From Amblyomma americanum (taxonomy: Eukaryota; Arthropoda; Arachnida; Ixodida; Ixodidae): a stretch of 64,000 nucleotides of DNA. The notes below the pieces were generated by a model, which had not been told where the DNA came from, ran no database searches, and worked only from the letters and a program-made list of their open reading frames with translations. Below are positions 1 to 12,700 of this stretch, one piece after another. Within the stretch, counting starts at the first letter, position 1; each line of letters starts with the position of its first letter. The position numbers and the translations under genes were made by a program. The stretch is from positions 132,519,967-132,583,966 of the forward strand of contig NC_135505.1 in assembly GCF_052857255.1 (NCBI RefSeq), given 5' to 3'.

Positions 1-60
1 TGTCAAAGGTCAGAGGTTAATGGTCAACCAAAGGACATGAGTCAAGGTCAGGGGCGAAGG
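1..60 (+). promoter_or_regulatory. AGGTCA half-site cluster upstream of ML gene 1 (partial)
   Basis: At the window edge there is AAAGGTCA, then AGGTTA, ATGGTCA and TCAAGGTCA within about 50 bases. These resemble nuclear-receptor half-sites (AGGTCA); TCAAGGTCA fits the FTZ-F1/SF-1 monomer type. The same cluster precedes genes 2 and 3. Function is inferred from motif density only. Confidence 0.4.
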
Positions 61-608
61 GTTCAACACCATGACTGCACCACACATGGTCATACGCGGC
101 TATCCTTGGTTGGGCTGAAGGCCGTTCAAGGCCGTTGAAGCCTTTCGATTAAAAAATGCTAGGAGAGCAGGGAAAAAGCCTCATTCTTGGAAACGCTGAG
201 CGGTCATGGCTTTGTAAATCCACAGCTAAACTTTAGAGGGAACTTTGACTCTCACTGATAGCTGGCATGCACGTCCAGCTAAATGCGTTCAACGGAAGTT
301 CTCAGGTTTTACTGCACTGACTAGGAGTGTAGTAAAAACCGTGCGAAGGATTTATAACCGCAGGTGATATCTTTTATGCGCCTCTTCATCTTCGTCAAAG
401 TGCCCCTTGTGGGCCCTAGGAGTAGTATAAATAAATGTACTGACAGTGCATATGCCGGCACCTTTCCTTCATAGTGGGTTCACCGAACAATCCTTCAGCC
501 GAGTGTGACGTCAATGCACCCAGTAAAATCGTAACCCGAGGTTAAATGTGTGCGTCCAGGGGCTCTTGACCTACCGCTGATGTGACGAACTTCCGGGAGG
601 GCCGCGCG

Positions 609-618
609 TTTAAAAAGG
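609..618 (+). promoter_or_regulatory. TATA-like box of ML gene 1
   Basis: TTTAAAAAGG lies about 60 bases before the ATG at 669, leaving room for a short 5' UTR of about 25-30 bases. The element recurs at the matching place in unit 2 (25167-25176) and with small changes in unit 3. A transcription start was not determined. Confidence 0.4.
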
Positions 619-668
619 CTCGGAAAGCCGGACTGCTGCAGGAACTCCACCCATCGCCCAAATCTGAG

Positions 669-756
669 ATGTTTGCTCTCACGTTTCTCGGCCTTTTGGT
701 CGCATTCCACCAGGCTGCCTGCTCCACCCAGAATCCTCCGATAACGAAATGTTCTG
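669..756 (+). CDS. ML gene 1, exon 1 (signal peptide)
   Basis: Encodes 29 residues plus one base, from MFALTF to KCS. It supplies the signal peptide and the first conserved Cys of the mature domain. The donor is G|GTAAGA (phase 1). Confidence 0.85.
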
Positions 757-3700
757 GTAAGAGTGCTTAGAGCCCTTTCCGCTTAATTGCTACAATGAAC
801 TACACACTAATTAGTGGGTGCACACATATGCTTTGCCACCCGTAAAGTAAATCTTGTGATTTCTTCGCTTACTGCTTTATTTTTTGCGCTGATCTGCGGT
901 ATTGTCATGCCATTTTGGCTTTCCTTCCTCGCAATTTATTCTGATGAGATTTTTTTTTACATGTAGCATGGATTTTCTCTCTATTTTTCTTTTGCCACTG
1001 CACTAATTTGATGTTCCGCAATTTTTAATGTGCGTTTATGCCTGTGTGTGTGTCTGCGCGGTTCCGCCACTCAAGCCCTATGAGGCTTTGGCAGGCCGGA
1101 ATTTTGTACATTGATTTAAATATTGGGCGAAATAAAGAATTATTATTATCAATATTAAGCAATCAACTTCAGGTCCTCAGAGGAGGCGATAACTCGCCTG
1201 AGCAGAACATCTTGTGGATTATGGATAAGCGACGATGAAATCGCAGTTTTATAGCCAGCTAAGTATCAGAGACGCATGCTTAGTGAAATCGTGCAAGAAA
1301 ATCAAACCTTGAACAGTCCAAGAATATTAACTTTCCCGGCAACCGATAAATATTTCCTGTCGAAATTTTTTGAACTAATGACGAAGACAGTATGCGTTCA
1401 AATGACCTTTGCGTTTTGAACATAGTCGATTTTGAAAGGCGTCGCTAAAAAAAAAATGGGAGCCTTAGAAGACCCACACAAATGACTGTGTACAAACATC
1501 TGAACCCTTTCCGGCCCAGCTCATTCAAAACTTTGGTTTCAGAGAAAGGTTTATTTGGAACGTAAGGTGGCAGCATCTATAGCCTTTCTTAAAGCTTTAG
1601 ACTCCAGGGGTTTTGCTTCTAAGCTGTTTAGTGTGGCTTATGCACTAATAATGGACGTCCTGTCCATTGGAGAGGCCACGAACAGAACACTTCTCACGTT
1701 CAGAACATTATAATCACCAAGGATGCATTGTGACCAAAGCAGGATGGCTCAAAACAAACAAACCCCCAGGCTGTAAACATATGACAAACGGGGTGCATGT
1801 TGTGGCCATGACCGCACATTTTTAGGGATTATGAATAAACCTGTCATGCTAGTCCGGAAAACACTGAAAGGGGTCTTTAACTGCTTCGGCAAATGGGCAC
1901 GAGATGTCGCTAATCGCGCTCCATGGACCTTGCATGGTGTGAGCAGTGTGGCGTTCACATGATTTTTACGCTGTGAAGAACCGTTTCACATTTATGTTTC
2001 ATACAAAAGCTTCGGTTTCCTATAAATCGATGCCTCTTTCACCTATGACGCGGCGACAGTTTCGTCATTAAAACACCAACCCACTATTTGTGAGCTCCCA
2101 TTCAAGAATTTTGCTGAGAGGTAGAACCGAGATGAGAAATTAGAGCTTCCTAGGTGGTCTGTTTATGGGGCGGAAAGAGTTAAGATGCGCTGCAGGGCAG
2201 TATTGCATGATATCTATGACGTAATTAGACTTTTTTGTGGGTTTTCGTAGACTTAATAAAATATGCAGGCGCAAACATTTGGCTTCCAGCGCCCTCTATT
2301 TGCTATCACTGACACTTGGGATCAGTGAGAAAGTGAACAATAAAGTATTCTGTTCTCTGCTTAGGTATCGAACACTAAACAACAAAGCTATCAGCGAAAT
2401 TACGCCGTTCCGTTTGATCTAGCATCGATTTTAGATACGTTTCGCAAGGTTGTGCTTTTTTAAGAACAGTAAAGGCACCGAACAACACTACAAAGGCCGC
2501 TGCGGATTAAAAAAAAACACATAAAACCAACCGAAGCTTTTCACAATCACACTTTAATGGCTTTTTTTGCATCTCAATCCAGTGTTGTTGTTTTTTCAGT
2601 TCAGTTCAGTTAATTACCTTAAGGACCCCCGTGGGGGTATTACATAAGGGGTGGATTATACAAAAAAAAAATGAGTACAATGGTTGCCATGTGGGTTCAA
2701 CATACAATATGATCTGTTAGTGCTTTGGAAAAGTTGGATGGGCAGGTGATAGCGGCGATGCTGTGGGAAAGGCCGTTCCAATCTAATGCTGCTCGGGGGA
2801 AGAAGGAGGCAGCGAACGTGGTCGTACGGGTCCGAGGCCGGGCAACTTGAAGAATGTGACCAGTGCGATGCGATATGCGAGCTGGTGATGTGATATAGCC
2901 TGCGTAACCGTGGGTGCTGTAAAAGAACTTATGAAACAGGTTTAGGCTGGTAATGCGGCGACGAATAACAAGGGTTGATAAGGCGGATTCTGCTTTTAAA
3001 GACGACACGCTGACTTGGTATGAATAGGTATTGTGGATGAATCTAGTGGCACGGTTCTGGACGGATTCGAGGGCATTTATGAGGTATATTTGATGTGGAT
3101 TCCATATAGGGGATGCATATTCTAGTTTCGGTCTGATTAGCGATTGGTAAGCCAGGAGTTTAACTTGTTGGGGAGCGTGACGTAAGTGGCGTTTCAAAAT
3201 GCCTAGTGTTTTATTCGCGGATGATATTATGTTAGAAATATGTGTGCGCTAAGATAAATCATGAGATAGCGTGACTCCTAAGTACTTAAATGAGTTAACT
3301 GTTTCTATTGGGATTTGAGTTATATTGTACGAAAAAATAAATGGTTTAGTGCGACGGGTGAAGGATACAATCTTGCATTTCTGAGGGTTAAGTGTCATAA
3401 TCCACAGGTCGCTCCATTTCTGAACGTTAGTTAGGTCAGTCTGGAGGGCTTCTTGGTGGGAAGAATTATTAATAGTACGATAAATGACACAATCATCTGC
3501 GAACATACGAATGTGACATGATACATGGAGGGGCAAGTCATTAATGTATATTAAGAATAATAACGGTTGGAGCACTGATCCTTGGGGGACGCCTGAGGTT
3601 ACTGGAATGTAATCAGAAAATTCGTTATTAACTATGACTAATTGGGTTCGATTTGTTAAAAATTCCTTAATCCAGTTTAGAATGCTAGGGTGAATATTTA

Positions 3701-6700
3701 GGTAAGAGAGCTTAAGTAGTAATCTCTGGTGTGGTACTTTGTCAAAGGCTTTTGCGTAATCTAAAAAAATAGCATCAATCTGTTGGTTGCAGTCAAGGTT
3801 AGCATGTAAGTCATGAACAAATGTAGCCAGTTCTGTCTCACAGGAAAGGTTTTTACGGAAGCCATGTTGTGATGAATGAAAGAAATTGTTGGAATCGAGA
3901 AAGTTCATGACTTGAGAATAAATTACATGCTCCATGATTTTACAAGGAATGCTTGTTAGGGAAATGGGTCGATAATTTAAGGGCGAGTTTTTGTTACCGG
4001 ACTTGAAGATTGGGACGACCTTTCCCACTTTCCAGTCATGCGGTATGTTACCTGAAGAGAGAGACTGAGAGTACAATAGTGATAAGTAGGCCGCGGAAAT
4101 GTGCTTAGTATTTTTCAGAAATTTCGAGTTAATTTCATCGATCCCAGCTGATGACGTTAGCTTGATGTTTTCAATACGAGATGATATACCATCTGCGAAG
4201 AAAGAAACTGGATCCATGGTTGACGCTGTGAAGGAACTTATGAAGGCGTTAGCAGGTAAATCACACTCTTTCGCAAAAACAGTTGAAAAGGCTCTATTGA
4301 AAATGTCAGCACATTCACAATCGCTGATGGTTTGACCCATATCGTTAGTAAGAACAATTGTACGTGTATCCTTCGGGTTTACTACGTGCCAGAATTTTTT
4401 AGGGTTGTGTATTAGCATTTTTGGCAAGTCAGAGTGGAAAAAGCTGTGTTTTGCGTTGCGGATAGCAGCAAGGTAATCAGCTTCGGCAGTGTAGTACTTT
4501 TCCCATGATGCTTGGCTTGGGTTCCGCTTTGCTGCCCGATAGAGACGCTTTTTCTTGTTTTCCAGGCGTTTCAGGGCCGTAGTAAATCACGGTTTTTGCT
4601 GGTTAGCACGGAAACTAGCTACCGGAATGTACTTGTTTGTTAGTTCGTGAACTTTGTCCCTGAAAATCGTCCAATTTTCGTTAAGAGACTTTGTGTGGAA
4701 ATCGGTTTCATAAGTTGTAAAAAAAGCAGTTAGTTCTTCATTTACTGCTTGAAAATCACCTTTTTCATAAAGACGAATTGTTTTCCTGGAAACTTGACGA
4801 AGCATGGGTGTAAAACTGAAGGTAGCATGAATGACTTTATGATCACTTATTTCCCTTAGGTATGTAATACTTGTTGCGCTATCAGGGCTGTTGGTTAATA
4901 CCAGATCTAGAGTGTTGGCGGAATTCTGCGCAATGCGCGTTGGCTCTAATATTAGCTGAGTAAGGTTGAAGTTAAGACAGACATCGACAAAATTTTTTGC
5001 TTCTGAAGAATTTGTCATGGAGGTGTAGTTACGCCAGTCAATAGTGGGAAAATTGAAATCACCAAAAAGAACAATATCTGCGTTAGGATACGATGATGTC
5101 CGTTCACTCAGCACATTGTTTAGTTTGTAGGAAAAGTCCGGATCATTTTGCGGTGGCCTGTAACAGACTCCTACCAGCACAGTTCGGGGGGCAGCGTGGC
5201 AGAGCAGCCATAGCAGTTCTAAGTTAGAATATACATTGATTAAGGATGCTGAAAACTGCTGATGTACGGCTATGAGCACGCCACCGCCACGGGCTCTTTC
5301 CCGGTCTTTACGGTAAACTTTAAAGTTGGGCAGCGCAGCTAAAATTTCGGTATCACTGATATTGCCTGTTAACCATGTTTCTGTAAGAATGAGAAGGGTG
5401 CTGTTGGTTGATAAGACAAGACTAGATACGATTTCCCGTTTCGGTAAAAAGCTTCGTATGTTAGTTAATACTGTAGATAAGGTAAGATTAGTTCGGGGGG
5501 TGTGCTGTCGGGGAGTTGCTTTAGAGCGAGCAGAGTGTGATTGCTATGGCACTTTTACCGTTTCCGTCAAGTCGTCGAATATATACTGCTTGCGGCCTAT
5601 GTACAGTGTTTTAAAGCGCAGTGCGTATTTATCAGATGTTTCTTTCGCGAAACGTAGTAAATGTTTGCGTGCCTTACGGACAGAATGTGAAAAGTCTTCT
5701 CCTATGCTGTAGTCGGTGTCTTTTAGTTTCCGGGCGTTTTTTAGGATGGATTCTTTTGTCTTATGGAAAGTGAATTTAACGATAATGGGTCGACATCGTT
5801 CACTTGAGTGACGGCCAAGACGATGTGCTCTTTCTATTTCTTTTGGGTCTATGGTGATGTCCAAATTTTCACTGCAAAGGCGGGTGACCAGTTCTTCAGA
5901 CTCAGAGGACGTTTCCTTTGAGCTGGTATCAGGTAAGCCATAAAATAGCAGGTTGTTGCGGCGCGACCGGTTTTCGGCATCGTCTACTCTGGATTCGAGG
6001 TTACTGATTTGGCTCGCCGACGTGGCGGCATCAGTCTTAATGGATTCAACTTCTGTTTTAAGTGATGCGAGGTCCTGATAGTGGGTTTCTAATTCGGTAA
6101 TGCGCTTACTTAATTCGGTGATCGATTTGTCTGTCGCTACTAACCTGCTGCTGAGGTATTTTACTTCGCTGATTAACGTGCTTTGGCCCGATGTTAGTTT
6201 CTGTAGTTCTGCAAGTATGGCGGCAGTGTCAGGACCAGGGTTAGTTTCTATGTCACCGGATTGCATAAGCAACGAATGGACAACAGCAAAGCATTCAACG
6301 ACAATACAAGCACAACACTGCGGGCTCGGCAGCTGAATTAAGAAGTAGTTGCTCGATTTCTTTGCAAAAAGAGAGTAGGATTTTCTAACCTGCATGGCGA
6401 AGACAAGAGGGTTACTCGTCCGCGCAGTGGCACAGCTGCCGAGCCCACAAGGCGCCGCGGTCCACGGGCGATCTTTTATAGGTGGCGAAAAACATGATGT
6501 CTGCGGCGATTGTATTTCCCACGACGAACGGATGGTCCCAGAGCCAGGTGGTGGCGAAATCCAGGTAAACGTGACGTCAGCCGCTGTTACGGAATTGGTA
6601 TCAGCTTCATGACTGCCGTAGTGATGACGATAACGTGGCCGCACGTCAACGCAGGCAGCAGCCAGAACAGGCAACAGCACATGTGTGAACACAGGAAGGA

Positions 6701-9700
6701 GCACCTGCATGGCGAAGACAAGAGGGTTACTCGTCCGCGCAGTGGCACAGCTGCCGAGCCAACTATTGGTGGTTTCGAGTCTAAGTTTTTTTAAATATAG
6801 ACAAATATAAGTCACATGTTCAGTTAACGAAGTGGCGAAGTACGCCATTTCATGCTACTATGCGGAAACAGCTACATGGTGACTGAGTAATATTCCGACC
6901 TAAAGGGTACAAGTATGTGTTGCAAATAAATACGCTGAACAAGAGTGCGAACGGCATAATTCTATAAGCTGTGTTTTACGCATATATTAGCAGCCAGGTA
7001 CGCATTCAGCATCGAACGCACTATCATGCATACAGGGCACCCTTTCAAGAATTTCTAGTATTTTTAAATCTTGCACCAGCAGGAGTGTAGTCACTTTAGT
7101 TTCTCTGGGATTACTTGAGTCGGGCATACAGCAAGCAAAACATTTAAGATTTTACTCATCTAAACTTGTATGGGCCAAGTGTAATGTCTGGGTTACGCTT
7201 ATGAATCGCACCACTGCTTCATCGCTTGGCTATGCCTAAATGTCTTGCGCTAACATTTTTTCACGCTATTGCCATGAAGCTACTCCTCCAAAACAGCACA
7301 CCTATTCGCCAGCTTCGGTTGCAGCTACTCTTATAAGGGTTCTTAATTAATACACATGATGGCGTAGACCAGAACGATGTCTTTCACCAACACCATGCTC
7401 CATCATAGCAAAAAGTTCTCACAATCGCGCCCGTTCACTCTTTCATGTTCCGTGGTAATGAATATTGCGCCGATTGTGTGATTTTGATAATCCCTATATA
7501 CAAGTCAGAATTTTGTTTCCCACGAGCGGAAACATGCTGAAAAAGTACACTACACATTCGTCGCTTAAAACTGATCTCACCTTTCAGGTGTCACTAAACC
7601 CGTCGTCCAGTTCCAGAGCATCACCGTCACGGACGCGGAGCTGGGCAAGACCGTGAAAATCCAGGGCAAGGTTCGTGTCACCACTAAGGTTGGCACGAAC
7701 CCTGTCCTGCAGCTTTCATTTTCCAGGGCGAACGGCCAGAGTCTTCCATGCGTTAATTTTGTTGTGCCGTGGTAAGTTCCCAAACATTTCAATATGAACG
7801 CATTTATAGCCAGAAAATGCATCTGTGCTCGAGAAGAACGCTTAAGTCTTGGGCTATCACGCACAATTATTGCCCACGAGTTTTTTTCAGCTCAAGCACA
7901 CACGACCTCGCTTTCGGTTAGCTGCAGACTTTGATAAAAAAAGGAGCTGCAGCTGGCCCCAGCTGTTACACGACAGGTATAATTGGATATCGGTGGTAAA
8001 GGGCACTGTTCTGCACTAATAGTAGTTCGACTGATAACGATGATAAACTAAATTAGACCCGTAATATAAGTGTTTGGTGTATTTTCAGGACTGTACTCAA
8101 GTTTGAACTCTTCCTCTTTGTCCTTCCATAATAGCACCTACCAGCTTTGCAATGGCACGACCCAAATCGAGAAGGTACTGAACCAAGGCTGGGGCAATAC
8201 TTGCCCAGTGAAGGCAGGAACTTACACGGCTGTCTTGTCCTTCGAACTTCCTTCTAACATTCTCGCAAAACTTTACTTCGGGGTGAGTTGAAACTGCCTC
8301 TTTTTGGATACTCGTTGATACGTGGCCGACGCTGGCTGCTAACATTTTCGTTGCCGGTATTGACTGTTCGCGCATGCTAAGGCCTGACAATGAAGTCCTC
8401 CTAGGGCAGTATTTTGTACCATTTCGTTCAGTTTTTCATGCGTTTGGTCTAGACGTCAATTGTGTCAAAGGAAAAAACCACAGTAACAGGCACGACCGGT
8501 CTCAAAACGGCTCCGCCGCTGCCGACACATCCAAAGGTGCATCCAGTACGGGCTTTCTGCAGAGACCTTGCTTCGGCAACCTGCCGCACGGCCACGGCTC
8601 AATTTTTTTTTCAGAGATGGAAAGAGCGGCGATAAAGCTCTCCAGGCGTATCAAACGTATCTTCATTATCCGTCAGAAGAAGGCATTGGGTGCGGTCAAC
8701 GAGTGCAGAACGATAAACAGTAAAAAAAACGAAACACAACATTCATAAAATGGTTGGTCCTGGAGTTGTCGAATCCAGCTGGTGTAACCAGCCTAACGGT
8801 AAAGCTGGCTGGAGAGTGTCAGGCCCGCCTCAGCTGGTCGCGGTAGGCTGCAGGTGTTGCATTTTAAAAACCTAGGAAAGGACCCACAATGTTACAAAGT
8901 GTTTGGTGGGGTATCGCGGAAAAAAGTTTACTGTGTCAAAAAAATGAAAACTGTCCTACTGTATCTTGTAAACCTGCATTGTTCGGAAAGCTCTAGCATA
9001 AGTCTAAAAATACTTAGTACAAATTATTGGAAACATGCGTCAGTATGCATAGCGTTGCCTCTTAGAGAGAGGTAAAAAAGTAGACAGCTTGCAAAATGAT
9101 CTTCGTTGCCGGGAAAAGCAGTGACTTGCGGAAAGACACTGCTCCGTTCGAGAGCCACTGTTTTCAGATGTGCGACAAGGCCAGACTTCTGGTCCGCGAG
9201 ACGTACAGTTTCTTCCGAGCCAACGGCCGCGTCCTGAAATAAGACTGCCTAGTCCTTGTTGTCAGGCCGAGGAATTTCCGATGCTTAAAGAGATCTGGTG
9301 TGTAAGATGCCTAAAAAACATGCCGGATAGGGGAAAGAGAGTGGTAACCACATTGTGCTACTTACTCTCGTCACAAAGTGAACAAGGAAGGAGAAAACCT
9401 CAGGGTGTTTGCCAACGTTTAGACAAGAGGACTTGTCTCCGTCTGTGCGGCAAGTCCTCGTGTCGAAACGTTGACAAACACCCTGAGGTTTTCCCCTTCC
9501 GTGTTCACTTTGTCATTACCAAGAACAATCTGACCAACTTCTCTTTACTTAGTGTCGTGTGATTCATGTCAAACAGGATATGATGGGTTTTGTGAGTGCC
9601 TATATAGTGGTGGGGAGGGGGGGCAGCAAACAGCCCGGAGTTCGGTTGATTGTGCTAGAACTCATAGTGGCCATTCCCTGCACTTAACCATTGTGTATTT

Positions 9701-12700
9701 TTATGTGTGTCTGCTTGTCTGAAGACAATTTTGTACAGTGTTGTATATATATATATATATATATATTGTCACGGAGTTCTCACGGAGAGACGCTTCAACA
9801 GCTGGAGTCGGCAAGAGGAGACGGTAATGGCGGCCGATCCGCGATAGTACGAACGCAACCTCATCGTCTTCGCGGACAGCTTGCGCCACCTGGCAACACT
9901 AGGTGGCATTATTCCCCCCTCCGAAAAAGAAGGGCATCGCAGTGGTGCCGCCAGCAGCGTAGGCGCGCTAAGAACGCGAGGAAAACGGAGCACACACAGA
10001 GTCACAACGGAGGGCCGCTAAGCCGTTATCGGGCATAGTACGGCTTAAGCCGCACAACGTGCACAATGTCAGAGCTGTTGGGCTGTCGACGTCTCGGTTG
10101 CGCGGCACCGTCGGGAACCACTTCATAGGTAACATCACTGATACGCCGTAGCACTTTATAGGGGCCAAAGTACCGGCAGAGTAGTTTCTCGGACAAGCCC
10201 TGGCGGCGGACAGGTGTCCACACCCAAACTTGTTCACCGGGATTGTAGTCGACCTGTCGGTGTCGAAGGTTGTAACGGCGCGCATCAGTGCCCTGCTGCT
10301 GGCCGATGTGTACGCGGGCAAGCTGACGGGCTTCTTCAGCGCGTTGGGCAATTTCATGAACATCGGGTGCGAGTTGGTCGTCATCGAGGCATGGTAGCAT
10401 CGCGTCAAGCATGCTCTGGACTTCACGTCCATATACAAGACGAAAGGAAGTAAAGCGTGTAGTCTCCTGGAGGGCCGTGTTGTACGCAAATGTGACGTAC
10501 GGTAGCACCTCATCCCAAGTTTTGTGCTGAACGTCTACGTACATTGACAGCATGTCCGCAATGGTCTTGTTTAAGCGTTCGGTTAGCCCATTGCTCTGCG
10601 GATGATAAGCTGTGGTCTTGCGATGGCTAGTGCAGCTCAACGTAAATATATGGTCGATTAGCTGCGCTGTAAACGCTGTGCCTCTGTCGGTAATAACGCA
10701 GGAAGGGGCTCCGTGCCGCAAGACGATGTTTTGCATGAAAAAGTCGGCGACCTCTGAAGCTGTGGCACAGGGTATCGCCTTGGTCTCGGCGTAGCGAGTC
10801 AAATAGTCAGTAGCGACTATGATCCACTTGTTTCCTGAGAGTGACAACGGAAAAGGACCGAGAAGGTCCATTCCTATTTGATCGAACGGAGAGCGGGGTG
10901 TAGTAACGGGCTTGAGAAAACCCGCCGGCTTAAGCGGTGGCGTCTTCCGGCGCTGGCATTCACGGCAGCTTTTTACGTACCTTTGGACATCGTCCGAGAG
11001 TCCGGGCCAGTAGTACATGTTGCGTATCCTGGCGAGCGTCCGGGAAAAACCCAGATGGCCTGAAGTGGGCTCGTCGTGGCATGCCAATAAAATGTCGGCG
11101 CGAAGATCGGCCGGAAGTACCAGAAGGTAAGCTCTTTCTTGGCCTCTCGAGTTCTTCTTGTATAAGATACCTTCGCGCAAACAGAAAGAGCCGAGACGTC
11201 GAGCGAAGTGTCGTAGTAGAGGCATGGCGTGACCTTCAAGGTTGTCAATCAGCGGTCGGAGGTCCGTGTCAGCCCGCTGCCGGGCTATTATGTCCGATGC
11301 ATTAAGTATACCGAGGAAACCGCTGTAGTCGTCGATTTCGGGACCGGAAGAGTCGAGTGGTGCACGCGACAGCGTGTCGGCGTCTTCGTGTTTACGGCCC
11401 GACTTGTATACGATGGTAATGTCGAATTCTTGGAGCCGTAAACTCCAGCGGGCCAATCGTCCAGACGGGTCTCGCAAATTAGCCAGCCAGCATAGGCAGT
11501 GGTGGTCGGTTACGACTTTGAATGCGCGGCCGTAAAGGTAAGGGCGAAATTTCATGGTGGCCCACACGACAGCAAGGCATTCCTTCTCTGACGTAGAGTA
11601 ATTGCGTTCGGCGCGGGAGAGAGTACGGCTAGCATAGGCTATAACTCTCTCAATGCCCTCTTGGTGTTGGACAAGGACAGCTCCAAGACCGATATTGCTG
11701 GCGTCGGTGTGGATCTCGGTGTCGGCCTCTTCGTCGAAGTGTGCAAGAACGGGAGATGTCTGAAGGCGTTGGCGGAGCGAAGAGAAAGCCGTCTCTTGGT
11801 CTATTGTCCAAACGAAGGAGGTGTTGTTCCTGGTGAGGCGCGTCAACGGCTCTGCAATCTTTGAGAAGTCCGCAATAAACCGTCGGTAATATGCACAGAG
11901 ACCCAGAAAACGCTGGACAGCTTTCTTGTCAGTCGGAGTAGGAAAATTGGCGACGGCGGCTGTCTTGTCGGGGTCGGGTCGAACTCCGTCGGCGCTCACA
12001 ACGTGACCGAGGAACTTGAGCTCTGTGTAACCGAAGTGGCACTTCTGGGGCTTCAGCGTAAGGTCAGCGGAATGGAGAGCTCTGAGGACTGTTCGCAGGC
12101 GCACGAGATGCTGTTCAAAAGTTTCTGAAAAAACGACAACGTCGTCCAGGTATACAAGACAACTTTGCCACTTGAGGCCGGTGAGGACAGTGTCCATCAT
12201 CCGTTGAAACGTCGCTGGCGCAGAGCACAAGCCAAAAGGCAGCACTTTGAATTCATAGAGGCCATCTGGTGTAACGAAGGCAGTTTTTTCGCGGTCCCGT
12301 TCGTCCACTTCAATTTGCCAATAACCGCTCTTCAGGTCAATGGATGAAAAGTACTTAGCACGCCGTAATCTGTCCAGTGAGTCATCAATGCGGGGCAACG
12401 GGTAGACGTCCTTTTTAGTCACATTGTTTAATTTACGGTAGTCCACGCAGAATCGAAGTGTTCCATCCTTCTTTTTAACAAGGACAACAGGCGAAGACCA
12501 CGGGCTTTGGGAAGGTTGAACTACACCGTCGTCAATCATCTCCTGAACTTGCTTTTGGATTACTTCCCGTTCTTTGGCGGAAACACGATAAGGCTGCTGG
12601 CGGATAGGGCGAGCGTCGTCATACGTAATGATCCGGTGTTGCGTTAGGGGCGTTTGACGAACTTTCGACGAAGAAGCGAAACACTGTTTATACTCCAATA

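Larger units (their letters stand above)
2598..6763 (-). mobile_element. CR1/L2-like LINE with 2A motif (LINE-1)
   Basis: Non-LTR retrotransposon on the minus strand. From its 5' end it has a 59-bp leader, one 315-bp monomer, ORF1 with a 2A-like motif, and ORF2 with an apurinic endonuclease and reverse transcriptase. The 3' end is a hairpin followed by a TGAAC-type tail at about 2598-2615. Comparison with unit 2 (27224-27290) places the insertion after TTTTCAG and shows that about 50 bp of target was lost. The clade call rests on the RT sequence style ([24 protein letters not shown]) and the 3' end. Confidence 0.85.

Noticed and set aside
7577..7864. 95-codon frame opposite ML exon 2, kept in units 1-3
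   Set aside because: It is the antisense shadow of a conserved exon; conservation is explained by the sense strand.
8088..8134. TTTTCAG at about 8081-8087 as the exon 3 acceptor of ML gene 1
   Set aside because: It would put a stop 14 codons into the exon in the phase set by exon 2. The CATAATAG acceptor gives the family motif C-T-Y and fits in all three genes.
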